The notes beneath the pieces were generated by a model. That model saw nothing but the letters and a program-made list of their open reading frames with translations, was not told the origin of the DNA and did not search any database. The translations under genes and the position numbers were made by a program. DNA of 64,000 nucleotides, from NCBI GenBank assembly GCA_016715075.1, contig JADKBK010000002.1:62001-126000 (forward strand). The letters are read 5' to 3'. The DNA is from Bacteroidales bacterium. GTDB taxonomy: Bacteria; Bacteroidota; Bacteroidia; Bacteroidales; VadinHA17. Positions within the stretch are counted from its first letter, which is position 1. Each line of letters opens with the position of its first letter. Shown piece after piece: positions 53,252 to 63,456 of this stretch.

Positions 53252-55359
53252 ATGAGATACAATATTATATTCTTATTGCTTGTCACTTCTTATCCTGTGC
53301 AAGGGCAGGTTAACCTTAGAATGGAGGATGATTCTATCAGTCAGCTTCAGTCTCTTAGTCGTAATTTGTCTGAAGTGACTGTTACTGCCTATCATAATCC
53401 TGAAAAATTCATGTCTGTTGCAGGGGCTGTTTCAATAGTGCCACTCGATTCCCTTCAGTATGGAGGTTATAATATTGTATCGTCGCTGGCACAAAGTCCT
53501 GGTCTCATAATCAGGAGGCTACACCCGGAACCATGAAGCTGACTCTGAGAGGAATTGGTTCCCGCTATCCTTACGGGACAAAGAAGATAAAAATGTTCTT
53601 TGACGGTATTCCGCTCTACAGTGCAGAAGGGGAAACATATTTTGATGATATAAACCCTGAATACCTGAGCAGAATAGAAATACTAAGGGGGCCGGCTTCA
53701 AGTATATATGGTGCATCGCTTGGAGGTGCTGTTGTACTTTATCCCAAAAGGGCCGGGGGAGGACCTTCTGAACTCAGCCTCATGAGCACAGCCGGATCTT
53801 TTGGCTACCTTAAAAACAGCCTCACCTACTCGGGGAAAGAGGGGAGCAATGAAATTTTAATATCTTTCTCGGATGTCAGATCTGATGGTTACCGGGAAAA
53901 CAGTAAATACCACCGTAACTCATTAATGGCAAACTTCAATCACAGGATTGGAACTAAACTGACGGGTGATTTTCTGCTTTCGGCCTCCCTGACTAATGCT
54001 CAGATCCCCAGCTCAGTTGATTCTTCAACATTTGTATCTGACCCGTCTGCTGCAGCCACTTCATGGCTTAAAACAAAAGGAAACAAGACGCCCGGACGAG
54101 TAATGGCCGGGTATAATATTAATTACCACCCCTCAAAGGACTGGGATATTATCGGATCGCTCTTCTTTACCTTAAGGGAAAATGAGGAAAACAGGCCATT
54201 TAATTTTCTCAAGGAGACAGGCATCTCTTATGGAGGCAGGGTCTTGTCAAGATATGTCAGGAGTTCAGGATCAGTGAATTATAAAATCACAGCCGGTTCA
54301 AACATCTTTTTTGAGAACTATAACAGCAGCCTGTTTGAAAACCCCGGGGGATCGGGTATAAAGGGGGATCTGACGCAAAAGGGGAGAGAGTCTGTTTATC
54401 AGGCTGACATTTTTTCACAATTAGAGGTCACTATTTCCAGGTTTACTTTAACAGGAGGATTCAATTTTAATAAATCCGGTTTTTTGTTTACCGACCGGTT
54501 TTCAGAAGATACTGTAAACCAGTCCGGATCCTACAGCTTTGATCCGGTCTTTTCACCAAGGATATCCGTCTCATGGCAGCCTGTGAGCAGTGTAACCTCC
54601 TATGCAGCTATTAACCATGGCTTTACGATTCCCTCACTCTCCGAAACAATGACCCCTGTTGGATTAATCAACCAGGATATCAGGCCTGAAAAAGCCTGGA
54701 GTTATGAAGCCGGTGCAAGATTTGAGCTTTTCAAAAAAATGTCCTTTCTGGATATTGCAGTATATTACATGAAGGTCAGTGACCTGATTGTTCCAAAAAG
54801 AGTTGAGGAAGATTTTTATATAGGGATGAATGCAGGGGCTTCACTGCACAGAGGAATTGAACTTTCATTGCAGCAATGGCTGTGGGGTAAAAGGAATAGT
54901 AGTGAAAGGGCCCGCTCTTCAGCTGTTGTAAACCTTAGTTATTCGTTAAACAGTTTCAGCTTTTTGGACTTTACTGAAGGGAGTAATGATTTTTCAGGTA
55001 ATCAGTTACCCGGTATTCCCGGGAATAATTTTTCAGGAAGCATCTGTCTGGAAACAGCTCATGGCTTCTTTTCCCAACTGGAGATTATCTCTTCCGGAAA
55101 GATAGCCCTTAATGATTTTAACAGCAGTTTTACAGATCCCTGGACAGTATTGAACGCGAAGGCAGGTTATCTTGTTAATATTCAAAAGCGATGGGCAGTG
55201 AGTGCTATGGCAGGACTGAACAATATAACCGATATGAGATATGCGTCGATGGTAGTGGTAAATGCACCAGGGACAGCGGAGCGGCCTCCGAGATATTATT
55301 ACCCCGGAATGCCAAGGTGGTTTACTTTTTCACTTGGATTGAAATACAGATTTTTATGA
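53252..55359 (+). CDS. TonB-dependent outer-membrane receptor, with a -1 frameshift
   Basis: Outer-membrane transporter of 702 residues after repair. A short signal peptide (IIFLLLVTSYPVQGQ) is followed by a plug domain with LSEVTVTAYHNPEK, SSLAQSPGLII, and LTLRGIGSRYPYGTKKIKMF, RIEILRGPASSIYGASLGG, then a 22-strand barrel ending in the terminal aromatic SLGLKYRFL. The frame breaks at 53512: one more C in ATCAGG gives IQEATPGTMKLTLRG, joining the two ORFs. No carboxypeptidase-like repeat is seen, and no SusD partner follows, so import of a siderophore-like or other small ligand is likelier than glycan uptake. PQQ-type dehydrogenase, FMN-binding and CocE-like genes follow. Confidence 0.9.
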
Positions 55360-55465
55360 AGCATGGGTCAGGTTTGTTTATTGGCCTGTATAACATGATT
55401 ATCAATTGTTTATTTATATATTAGTATTAATTTGCTTATTATTCAGAACCTAAAATAGTATTATC

Positions 55466-56899
55466 ATGAAAAAGCTGCTGTTTATTGTTTCGGTATTAAT
55501 GTTTCTATTCCTGTCGGGATGCAGTTTTACAACTGATTCAGGGAATAGGAAAGCAAATTCTCCCTTATCCATGCTGCAGGATACAGCTATGGTCAAAGCT
55601 GCCAGTCAGTATGCTAATTTCTGTGCCAGCTGTCACAGGGACGATCTGAGCTGGTTTAAATCACGCAAGTGGAAGTACGGAAACCGGGAGGAGGATATCT
55701 ATAATAGCATCGAGGTCGGATACTCCGATTTTGGTATGCTTGGATATGCAGATACGCTCAGCGGGCAGGAGATGAAAAATCTTTCAAAGTTCATCTACCA
55801 GAAGCTCGAACTGAAGGAGGAAGTAAGCTACCGACCGGATGAAGGAATCTATGTTACTGAAGATGTGAAAATAAAGCCTGACACAGTTATCAGAGGACTG
55901 AATATTCCCTGGGGACTGGCATTCCTCCCTGATGGCGATATGCTGGTTACTGAAAAAGAAGGTAAAATGCTCCGCTACAGAAAGGGAGTTCTGATCGCAG
56001 AAATAAAAGGTGTTCCGAAAGTACATGCAGACGGGCAGGGCGGATTGCTTGACATAAGGCTTCATCCCGATTACCGTTCTAATGGCTGGCTATATTTTTC
56101 TTACTCAGGTTTTCCTGAAAAGGGGGGTGAGGGATGGAATACTTCGGTTATGAGGGCAAAGCTTAAGGATAATACCCTGGTGGACAAGCAACTTCTTTTT
56201 GAGGGTACTCCTCCATTGACGGCGAACTACCATTTTGGCTGCAAGCTAACTTTTGATGGCAAGGGACATCTGTTTTTTGGTGTAGGTGAACGGGGGACTA
56301 TGAAAAAGGTGGCCGACCTGTCAAATGACTGGGGAAAGGTACACCGTCTTAATGACGATGGCTCCATCCCGAATGATAATCCTTATGTTAATACACCGGG
56401 AGCAAAAAAAAGCATCTGGAGCTATGGTCATCGGAATCCGCAGGGACTGGTAATAAGCCCATTCGATGGTACTCTTTGGGAAAGTGAACATGGACCCAAG
56501 GGCGGAGATGAACTTAATCTTATAGAACCGGGGAAAAATTATGGCTGGCCTTTTATTACTTTCGGAATCAATTACGATGGGAAAATAATCAGCCCTGACA
56601 CCGCTAAGGCAGGGATGGAGCAACCGGTCAATTACTGGGTTCCATCTTTCGCACCTTGCGGTATGACATTTGTTACAGGGAAAAGATATAAAAACTGGGA
56701 AGGAGATATACTGATGGGTTCACTCCGATTCCATAATCTTGTAAGGGTGAAGCTGAAAGATGGCAAAGTTATTCACAGGGAGGCTTTGCTTAATAATATC
56801 GGGCGTATGAGGAATGTGGAAGAATCTCCTGACGGGTTCATTTATGTTTCGCTTGAAGAGCCGGGAATGATCATCAGACTTGTTCCTGTACAGGATTAG
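55466..56899 (+). CDS. lipoprotein with cytochrome c and PQQ-dependent sugar dehydrogenase domains
   Basis: 477 residues. The lipoprotein signal ends at Cys19 (FLSGC). A c-type cytochrome domain spans residues 45-115 with the heme motif CASCH at residues 53-57. From residue 130 a glucose/sorbosone dehydrogenase beta-propeller follows: LNIPWGLAFLPDGDMLVTE, GQGGLLDIRLHPDY, YGHRNPQGLVISP, WESEHGPKGGDELN and NYGWPFITFG. Such enzymes oxidise sugars or alcohols with PQQ and hand electrons to the attached heme, so electron delivery to the respiratory chain is likely. It acts outside the cytoplasm. The natural substrate is unknown. Confidence 0.9.
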   Translation: MKKLLFIVSVLMFLFLSGCSFTTDSGNRKANSPLSMLQDTAMVKAASQYANFCASCHRDDLSWFKSRKWKYGNREEDIYNSIEVGYSDFGMLGYADTLSGQEMKNLSKFIYQKLELKEEVSYRPDEGIYVTEDVKIKPDTVIRGLNIPWGLAFLPDGDMLVTEKEGKMLRYRKGVLIAEIKGVPKVHADGQGGLLDIRLHPDYRSNGWLYFSYSGFPEKGGEGWNTSVMRAKLKDNTLVDKQLLFEGTPPLTANYHFGCKLTFDGKGHLFFGVGERGTMKKVADLSNDWGKVHRLNDDGSIPNDNPYVNTPGAKKSIWSYGHRNPQGLVISPFDGTLWESEHGPKGGDELNLIEPGKNYGWPFITFGINYDGKIISPDTAKAGMEQPVNYWVPSFAPCGMTFVTGKRYKNWEGDILMGSLRFHNLVRVKLKDGKVIHREALLNNIGRMRNVEESPDGFIYVSLEEPGMIIRLVPVQD

Positions 56900-57022
56900 A
56901 ATCCGTCAGCTTAAACAGGGTGGAGCCACCTCTTGCGGGTCATAATAATTCAGGATATATTTATATGAACAAATCCGGGATTGACAGGCAATAATTTACC
57001 TGTCGTCTCTGAAGGATAAATT

Positions 57023-57466
57023 ATGGAACTAATTACGGCCGGAAAGATGAAAAAGTTTGTAAGCATGTGCTCAGGATTATTACTATTACTGTTATTCCCT
57101 GAATCTTCAATTTGTATGGGACAGGAAGCTGTCGTTACTCCATACATTGATGGTATATACGAAGGCAGATCGAGGGGATATTACACAGAGGAGCCTTACT
57201 GGGGAATCACCAGGATAAAGATAGAGAATGGCAAATTTACCGAGGTGCATTTCGTGATAAGGGATTCAAGCCTGCATGAGCCATTCGATGGGCAGTATGA
57301 AAAGCACTTTGCGGGTAATCCTGTATATATTAATCAAAGCAGAAGTGACTGGGCCGGTGTACAGGCATACCCTAAGAAATTGCGCGAAAAACAGGATACA
57401 AACAAACTCGATGCAATCTCAGGAGCTACCTGGTCGTCTAATATCTTCAGGGCAATAGCGAGTTAA
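57023..57466 (+). CDS. exported FMN-binding domain protein
   Basis: About 140 residues from ATG 57047 (MKKFVSMCSGLLLLLLFPES signal peptide; ATG 57023 adds eight residues). The mature part is an FMN_bind domain: DGIYEGRSRGYYTEEPYWG, ITRIKIENGKFTEVHF and the flavin-attachment motif DAISGATWSSN, where FMN would be linked to the Thr of SGAT. It ends at TAA 57464 after FRAIAS; the same frame continues directly with ALKKGTARPGK, which begins the next ORF. It could be a separate redox protein for the preceding PQQ/heme dehydrogenase or the N-terminal domain of a fusion split by a stop. Confidence 0.75.
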   Translation: MELITAGKMKKFVSMCSGLLLLLLFPESSICMGQEAVVTPYIDGIYEGRSRGYYTEEPYWGITRIKIENGKFTEVHFVIRDSSLHEPFDGQYEKHFAGNPVYINQSRSDWAGVQAYPKKLREKQDTNKLDAISGATWSSNIFRAIAS

Positions 57467-57469
57467 GCC

Positions 57470-59268
57470 TTGAAAAAAGGAACTGCCAGGCCAGGGAAAA
57501 TCACCACTTATATCAAAAAGAGCTACATGGTTCCAATGAGAGATGGCATTAAACTCTTCACGGTTGTTCTTACTCCCAAGGATTGCAGCAGTAAGGTTCC
57601 GGTTCTGATCCAACGGACTCCCTATGGATCGGATATAGATCTGAATGGCGATTCCACTATGGATGCTGAATCGATGGGGTCGTTGCGATCAATGGCTGAG
57701 GAGGGATACATTTTTGTTTTTCAGGACATACGAGGTAAGTTCAGGAGTGAAGGTAAGATGCAGATCCATCTGCCCATAGTTCATATGACACGGGCTGGAA
57801 TAACTGATGAAAGCACTGATACCTGGGATGCAGTTGACTGGCTGATAAAAAATATTCCGGGGAATAACGGGAGAGCAGGGATTTATGGGATTTCATACCC
57901 CGGATGGCTGGCACTTGTAGGTTCCATTGATCCACACCCTGCATTAAAGGCCTCTTCTGAACAGGCATGCATGGGAGACCTCTTCCTTGGTGATGATTTT
58001 CATCATAACGGGGCATTCAGATTAAGCTATGGTCTGGAATATACATACCAGGTTGAATCTGAAAAGCGAAGTATCCATTTCCCTTTTCCACAGTTCGATC
58101 TTTTCAGCTGGTATCTTAAACTGGGTTCTCTTAAGAATGTGAATGAGAAATATTTTAAAGATAAGATCCCTACATGGAATAATTTTGCAGCGCATCCCGA
58201 TTATGATGAATTCTGGCAGAAGGATTCTCCCCTTAGTTATGTTTCAGGACCAGAGGTCCCGATGCTTCATGTCGGTGGATATTTTGACCAGGAGGATATA
58301 AATGGTCCGCAGCTGATGTACCGGCATATGGAGAAAAGAGATTCGGCAAACAGGAACTTCATTGTTCTTGGGCCATGGAATCATGGTCAGTGGGGTAGCG
58401 CTGACGCTTCGGGCCTGGGCAGGATAGAGTTTGGGAGCAATACGGCAGAATGGTTTCACGATCTTCAGAAGAGATGGTTCGATTACTGGCTCAAGGGAGA
58501 GGGTGTTAGCAAATTTTCTGAGGCATACTGTTTTCAGACAGGTACAAACCAGTGGAAAACTTATGACAGCTGGCCTCCAAAAGAGGCAGAGATCAGGAAG
58601 TTTTATGCGAAGAGTGATAATACTGCTGACTTTACCGGACCTGTTGGAATAAAAGGATCAGTCAGCTATATCAGTGATCCGTTTAAGCCGGTACCCTACA
58701 GGACGCTTCCGATTGAGGCTACTTATAGCTTGGGCAGGTGGGACTCATGGCACGTTGAAGATCAGCGTTTTTTGTGACTACCAGGCCTGATGTGATAAGT
58801 TTTGTCGGAGATACACTCAAGGAAAACCTTACGGTAACAGGGGCGGTTATGGCTCATATTTTCGCAGGTACTTCAGCCAGCGACCTCGATCTGATAGTCA
58901 AGCTCATCGATGTTTACCCCTGTTTTGACAGCAATGAGAAGTTGATGAGCCAGTATGAATTGCCTGTTGCCATGGAGGTATTCAGGGGGCGGTTCAGGAA
59001 GAGCTTCAAAACACCTGAACCCATGATACCGGGCAAACCGGAAGAGTTTGTAATTGATCTGCACCAGATTAACCATACCTTCCTTCAGGGTCATCGTCTG
59101 ATGATACAGATTCAGAGTACATGGTTCCCCATAATTGACCGCAATCCGCAGAAATATGTTCCGAATATTTTTGAGGCAAAAGATGATGATTTCACAAAGG
59201 CAACTCATACTATCTATTGCAACAGCCAATATTCCACCTACATAGAAATTCCTGTTATGAAGGAATGA
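57470..59268 (+). CDS. CocE/NonD-type X-Pro dipeptidyl-peptidase-like esterase, with a -1 frameshift
   Basis: 599 residues after repair; the start is uncertain. The alpha/beta-hydrolase half has YMVPMRDGIKLFTVVL, the nucleophile Ser in YGISYPGWLAL, and VLGPWNHGQWG with the catalytic His. The C-terminal jelly-roll domain is in the second ORF (VISFVGDTLKENLTVTGAV, HTFLQGHRLMIQIQSTWFP). The frame breaks at the T-run 58768-58773 (six T); seven would give EDQRFFVTTRPDV. Bacteroidota homologues normally begin with a signal peptide, but none is present here: the frame is continuous with the FMN-binding gene except for one stop. The family cleaves esters or N-terminal dipeptides; the substrate is unknown. 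Confidence 0.82.
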
Positions 59269-59294
59269 GGCTTTTTTAAAAATTTTTTAAATAC

Positions 59295-60467
59295 CTATCC
59301 GATTTTTCGTAATGAGCCGACGTTGTCTTTTATAATTACTCCTTCGCCATGATCACCGAGGTCAGCAACGAGTTGTTTAAGTGCACCATTTTGCTGTACA
59401 TTATCCTTTACTATCGAATTTTCAAGCTTCTTAAGTACTATTCCATAGTCAGGGGAATAGCTTCCTTCTCCGCCATCATCCCTTCCGGAGTTCAATGCAT
59501 TTCCAACAAAAACAAGGCCTTTCACGGATTCAAATCTTACATGAGCACTGTCATAATCATCCTCTTTTCCCCATTCAGGTTTACCGCTGCGGTAGATAAC
59601 ATTTCCGGTTATTGCGAGCGTTTCACAGCTTTTACCTTCGGTTCCCGGCAGAAGGGCTATGCCACATCTTCCTGAGCGGTCTATATAGTTGCCTGTGATA
59701 TTATAGTGAGATCCACCTTTTATTATTATACCTCCCGTCCGGTTCCATTCAATCCTGTTTCCTGTTATTGTGTTTGATGCATTTTCGTCATATGATGCAT
59801 AACCAGCTTCCCCATTACCGGAAAACCAGTTGTCGAGAATAAATCCATCCCATCCCCTGACCCTTAATCCACATCCTTTGTTAACAAAGCAATGGGAGTG
59901 GCGTACGCAGAAGCACCATATCCTTTCCAGCCTTATACCGTCACCGGTAAACTTCTCCACCCGGCAGGTATCTATCCTTGGGGTATCCTCCTGTTTCCCG
60001 TAATCGGGTTTATCAACCAGGATGCCATGGGCTCCCCCCTCAATATCATTCCCGTTGAGGCACAGACCATAGAGATATGCTCCGAAAGCTCCTGTAAGAT
60101 TTATGAGACATTTGCCTCCTCCCTTATACATAAGAACAGTTCCCCTGCCATCCCTGTAGCTCCATGCCGGCAATCCGTGGACCCCAATACCCTCAGGGAC
60201 TTTTAATTCCGAACAAAGGTATTTTCCCTCCGGGATAAAGACTGCTCCATTTGAGAGTGCAGCCTGATCCATTGCTTTCTGAATTGACTCAGTGTCATCT
60301 GTGGTCCCATCGCCCCTGGCGCCGAAATCCATTGCGTTCAGCATTCCTCTGCTTTGTCCGCCTGTTGGACCTGCAGACTTGCAGGAAACTGTAGAAACAA
60401 CTGCGGAAGCGGCCAATACTGATCCCGTTGAGACAAAATCACGTCTTGAATAACCTGTTTTTTTCAT
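59295..60467 (-). CDS. Tat-exported right-handed beta-helix (pectate lyase-like) protein
   Basis: 390 residues. A Tat signal peptide (YSRRDFVSTGSVLAASAVVS, twin Arg) and a Cys after it (VSCKSAG) suggest export and possibly lipidation. AMDFGARGDGTTDDTESIQK is the start of Pectate_lyase_3 proteins, where Asp pairs mark GH28 and GH55-like beta-helices. NITGNYIDRSGRCGIALLPG and similar turns form the helix rungs. It may be a polysaccharide lyase, hydrolase or adhesin. Convergent with the CocE gene (26 nt gap). The 440-nt spacer 60468-60907 upstream holds its promoter and that of the lysozyme-like gene. Confidence 0.83.
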   Translation of the reverse strand: MKKTGYSRRDFVSTGSVLAASAVVSTVSCKSAGPTGGQSRGMLNAMDFGARGDGTTDDTESIQKAMDQAALSNGAVFIPEGKYLCSELKVPEGIGVHGLPAWSYRDGRGTVLMYKGGGKCLINLTGAFGAYLYGLCLNGNDIEGGAHGILVDKPDYGKQEDTPRIDTCRVEKFTGDGIRLERIWCFCVRHSHCFVNKGCGLRVRGWDGFILDNWFSGNGEAGYASYDENASNTITGNRIEWNRTGGIIIKGGSHYNITGNYIDRSGRCGIALLPGTEGKSCETLAITGNVIYRSGKPEWGKEDDYDSAHVRFESVKGLVFVGNALNSGRDDGGEGSYSPDYGIVLKKLENSIVKDNVQQNGALKQLVADLGDHGEGVIIKDNVGSLRKIG

Positions 60468-60907
60468 AATTTATATCCTCCTGATATTGTATGGTTTTAA
60501 TTGGTAAAGAGTGATTGGAATATCCACAAACCATTCTTTAAAGGAAGTGGGTTTGTTAAGTAAATTTAGTAATACAAATTCAATGTAAGATATAAAAGGT
60601 AGTTTTTCTGGCTGTGATTTTAGCTTATAACCCGGCCCCGGATTTTGTTTAACAATGCTTAAAAGTTCTGATCTTCTTACCAGGAAAGAGACTCCGGAGA
60701 AAGGACCACATGGAATCGGCAGAAATGGGCCTTTACCTATAAAAAAGAGCTGTTCGTCAAAGTTGAAACATTGTTCATAAAAAACCCTGATACAGTTTAT
60801 TTACAATGGGTTAATTAGGTTTATCTTTGTATTGATTCATTATATAGTTAAGCTTTTCAGCGAGAAAAAGGGCTTTTATATTCTGCTCACCTAATACAAA
60901 TGGTTAC
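60468..60907. other. 440-nt divergent spacer
   Basis: Between two divergent genes. Contains a candidate promoter for the lysozyme-like gene (60822-60829) and presumably the promoter of the beta-helix gene. No ORF, RNA or repeat element recognised. Confidence 0.5.
60822..60829 (+). promoter_or_regulatory. Bacteroidota -7 element (TATCTTTG) for the lysozyme-like gene
   Basis: TATCTTTG exactly matches TAnnTTTG. TTTA at 60796-60799, 22 nt before it, is an acceptable -33 partner. The predicted transcription start is near 60836, leaving a 72-nt leader. Confidence 0.45.
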
Positions 60908-61330
60908 ATGCCAGACAGCATTAGAAAGATAACAATAACTGCTCTTTTATTTGTAATGGTTGTTTTCAGGGCAGCCTCTCCCAACATGGACGCATTTGTA
61001 ATTTTTGATAAACCTCCTGTTGAGGCTTACGAGAAGCTGATGTTTGCAGTTGGTTTCGTGGAAACAATGAATGATACCCTTGCGTTCAATCCGCGTGAGG
61101 AGGCTACGGGGATTTTCCAGATAAGGCCTATCAGGCTTGAAGATTACAACAGAAGGACAGGTAATAATTATAAAATGAAAGATCTCTTCAATTACAAGGT
61201 CTCCATGAAGATATTTATATATTATGCCGATCAGATTGGTCCATATGATCTGGAACAGATAGCAAAAAGATGGAATGGATCAGGTCATATGACCACTTAT
61301 TACTGGGATCGTATCAGACAGTTCATATAG
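60908..61330 (+). CDS. small lysozyme/transglycosylase-like protein
   Basis: 140 residues. A hydrophobic N-terminal segment (ITITALLFVMVVFRAASP) looks like a signal peptide. The mature part has VGFVETMNDTLAFNPREEAT, GIFQIRPIRLEDYNRRTG, then KVSMKIFIYYADQIG and AKRWNGSG, a pattern similar to lysozyme-like and SLT-type folds (Glu early, GxxQI turn, then W-N-G). The Glu in GFVET is the candidate catalytic acid. It is probably a periplasmic peptidoglycan-acting protein; the fold assignment is by motif only. Confidence 0.6.
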   Translation: MPDSIRKITITALLFVMVVFRAASPNMDAFVIFDKPPVEAYEKLMFAVGFVETMNDTLAFNPREEATGIFQIRPIRLEDYNRRTGNNYKMKDLFNYKVSMKIFIYYADQIGPYDLEQIAKRWNGSGHMTTYYWDRIRQFI

Positions 61331-61367
61331 AGGGTTGTCTGAAAGATTTTTTCAGTAACCTGTTCAG

Positions 61368-61382
61368 CCGGCCGTTGGCCGG
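61368..61382. terminator. GC-rich hairpin downstream of the lysozyme-like gene
   Basis: CCGGCC and GGCCGG separated by GTT, 38 nt after the stop codon, with AAAACTTAATC after. There is no U-tract, so termination is uncertain; an earlier CTGAAA...TTTCAG stem (61340-61356) is an alternative. Confidence 0.4.
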
Positions 61383-61539
61383 AAAACTTAATCAGCCATA
61401 TAAATTGAATTTAACAAACTATCCCGATGAGGATATTATTTTATTGTTTTACTTTTACAGCATTTCAGGGATTCAGGGAAATGATCATGGGTTTGATTTT
61501 GACAGCTTTAAACTAATTGAAAAACAAAAAGATACACAA

Positions 61540-63456
61540 ATGCTATTTAAAATGATAAAAAGAAGAATATTCTTACAGATACTGTTGGTTGCAGTTATCA
61601 CAACTTTTTCAGGGCTGGATCTCCTTGGACAAAAAGAGCGTTCGGAGGTTCCTGACAATTATAAATGGGATCTCAAACCCCTTTATGCTTCGGATGAAGC
61701 ATGGGAGAGTTCGAAGGTTAAACTGGTGGGCGCTCTGCCTGTAATAGAGAGCTTTAAAGGAACACTTTCCCGAAGTGCAAAAGATCTTTATAAGTGTCTG
61801 GATTACTTGTCAGGCATTGAAAAAGAGGCCTCCAGGCTCTATGGATACAGCAGTATGAATTCAGATCTGGATACACGTGATATGAAATACTCCTCTATGA
61901 CCAAGGAGTTGCAGCAGATCTTCTCAGATTTTTCAGCCAGGGCATCATTTGTTAATCCGGAAATACTTGGCATGGATTGGCAGAAGATAGAGCAGTTCAT
62001 GAAAGATGAGCCAAAACTTGAAATCTACCGCAAGGGACTGAAAGATATTTTCCATGAGAAGGAACATACACTTAGTCAGGGAGAAGAGCGGATTATGGCT
62101 CTGGCAGGACTGATCTCGGGTATTCCCTCCTCCACTTTCAATACTTTCAGCAATGCAGAAATGCCCTCTCCGGAAGTAACTCTTAGTACGGGAGAAAAAG
62201 TACTCCTGACAAGTTCAGGCTATAACCTTTATCGGGGGACGTCAAACAGGGCTGACAGAGAGTTGGTTTTCAAGACCTTCTGGGGTAACTACAAAAATTT
62301 TGAAGCGTCTTACGGCGAAATGCTTTACGGAAGTATCATGACAGATATTTTCTCATCGAAAGCACGTAACTACACCTCTTCACTTGAGGCAGCACTCTAT
62401 CCCAATAATATTCCCGAAGCAGTATACCATTCACTGATCGAAAATGTCAATAAAAATCTTCCTGCATTCCATCGTTACCTGGCGATAAAGAAGAGAATGC
62501 TTAATGTTGATACTTTAAAATACCTCGATCTTTATGCACCTGTAGTGAAGGATGTTAAACTCAAATTCACTTATGAAGAAGCAAAGGCTCTGGTATTGAA
62601 AGCTCTTGCCCCAATGGGTAGTGAATATGTTTCTGTTGTGAAAAAAGCCCTTGATGAAAGATGGATTGATGTCATGCCTACAACTGCCAAGAGTTCAGGG
62701 GCATACTCGAATGATGCCGGTTATGATATTCATCCTTACATATTACTGAATTATAATGATTTATATAGTGATGTAAGTACGCTTGCACATGAGCTTGGTC
62801 ATACTATGCACAGCTATTTTGCAAACAAGACCCAGCCCTATCCGACAGCTGATTATCCTACATTTGTGGCGGAGGTAGCCTCAACTTTCAATGAAGTATT
62901 ACTTTTCAAAGAGATGATGAAAGAGATCAGCGATGACGATGTCCGCCTTTCACTTCTTATGAGCTGGCTCGATCAGTATAAGGGAACCATTTTCAGACAA
63001 ACCCAGTTTGCCGAGTTTGAGCTCAGCACACATGATGCAGCTGAAAAAGGCGAACCTCTTACCGGCGAATTCCTTTCAGATCTTTACGAGAAGCAGGTGA
63101 AAAAATATTATGGCCACGACAAGGGTGTATGTTATGTCGATGATTATATCTCAATGGAATGGGCCTTCATACCGCATTTTTACAGAAGGTTTTATGTTTA
63201 TCAGTACAGCACCTCTTTTACAGCATCAATTTCACTGGCTGAAAGGGTGATGAATAAAGAGAAGGGAGCCCTTGAAAATTATCTCAGGTTTCTCTCATCC
63301 GGAGGTTCCGATTATCCTATTGAGCTTCTTAAAAAGGCAGGAGTTGATATGACAACCTCAGCGCCTTTTGACAAGACTATTGCTGCGATGAATTCCATCA
63401 TGGATGAGATCGAGAAGATACTGGTCAAAAAGGAAGCTTTAAAGAGCAAAAAGTAA
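61540..63456 (+). CDS. pepF: M3 family oligoendopeptidase F, exported
   Basis: About 638 residues from ATG 61540 or 61552; the longer ORF start at 61270 overlaps the lysozyme-like gene and has no conserved sequence. A signal peptide (RRIFLQILLVAVITTFSG) targets it outside the cytoplasm, unlike cytoplasmic PepF of Gram-positives. The substrate-binding half begins RSEVPDNYKWDLKPLYASDE. The zinc motif HExxH is LAHELGHTMHSYF near residue 415, followed by TFVAEVASTFNE with the third zinc ligand Glu. The enzyme cleaves short peptides. Length and frame are intact. Confidence 0.93.
   Translation: MLFKMIKRRIFLQILLVAVITTFSGLDLLGQKERSEVPDNYKWDLKPLYASDEAWESSKVKLVGALPVIESFKGTLSRSAKDLYKCLDYLSGIEKEASRLYGYSSMNSDLDTRDMKYSSMTKELQQIFSDFSARASFVNPEILGMDWQKIEQFMKDEPKLEIYRKGLKDIFHEKEHTLSQGEERIMALAGLISGIPSSTFNTFSNAEMPSPEVTLSTGEKVLLTSSGYNLYRGTSNRADRELVFKTFWGNYKNFEASYGEMLYGSIMTDIFSSKARNYTSSLEAALYPNNIPEAVYHSLIENVNKNLPAFHRYLAIKKRMLNVDTLKYLDLYAPVVKDVKLKFTYEEAKALVLKALAPMGSEYVSVVKKALDERWIDVMPTTAKSSGAYSNDAGYDIHPYILLNYNDLYSDVSTLAHELGHTMHSYFANKTQPYPTADYPTFVAEVASTFNEVLLFKEMMKEISDDDVRLSLLMSWLDQYKGTIFRQTQFAEFELSTHDAAEKGEPLTGEFLSDLYEKQVKKYYGHDKGVCYVDDYISMEWAFIPHFYRRFYVYQYSTSFTASISLAERVMNKEKGALENYLRFLSSGGSDYPIELLKKAGVDMTTSAPFDKTIAAMNSIMDEIEKILVKKEALKSKK

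Noticed and set aside
61270..61539. N-terminal extension of PepF
   Set aside because: Overlaps the lysozyme-like gene and lacks conserved sequence; the signal peptide begins at 61540 or 61552.
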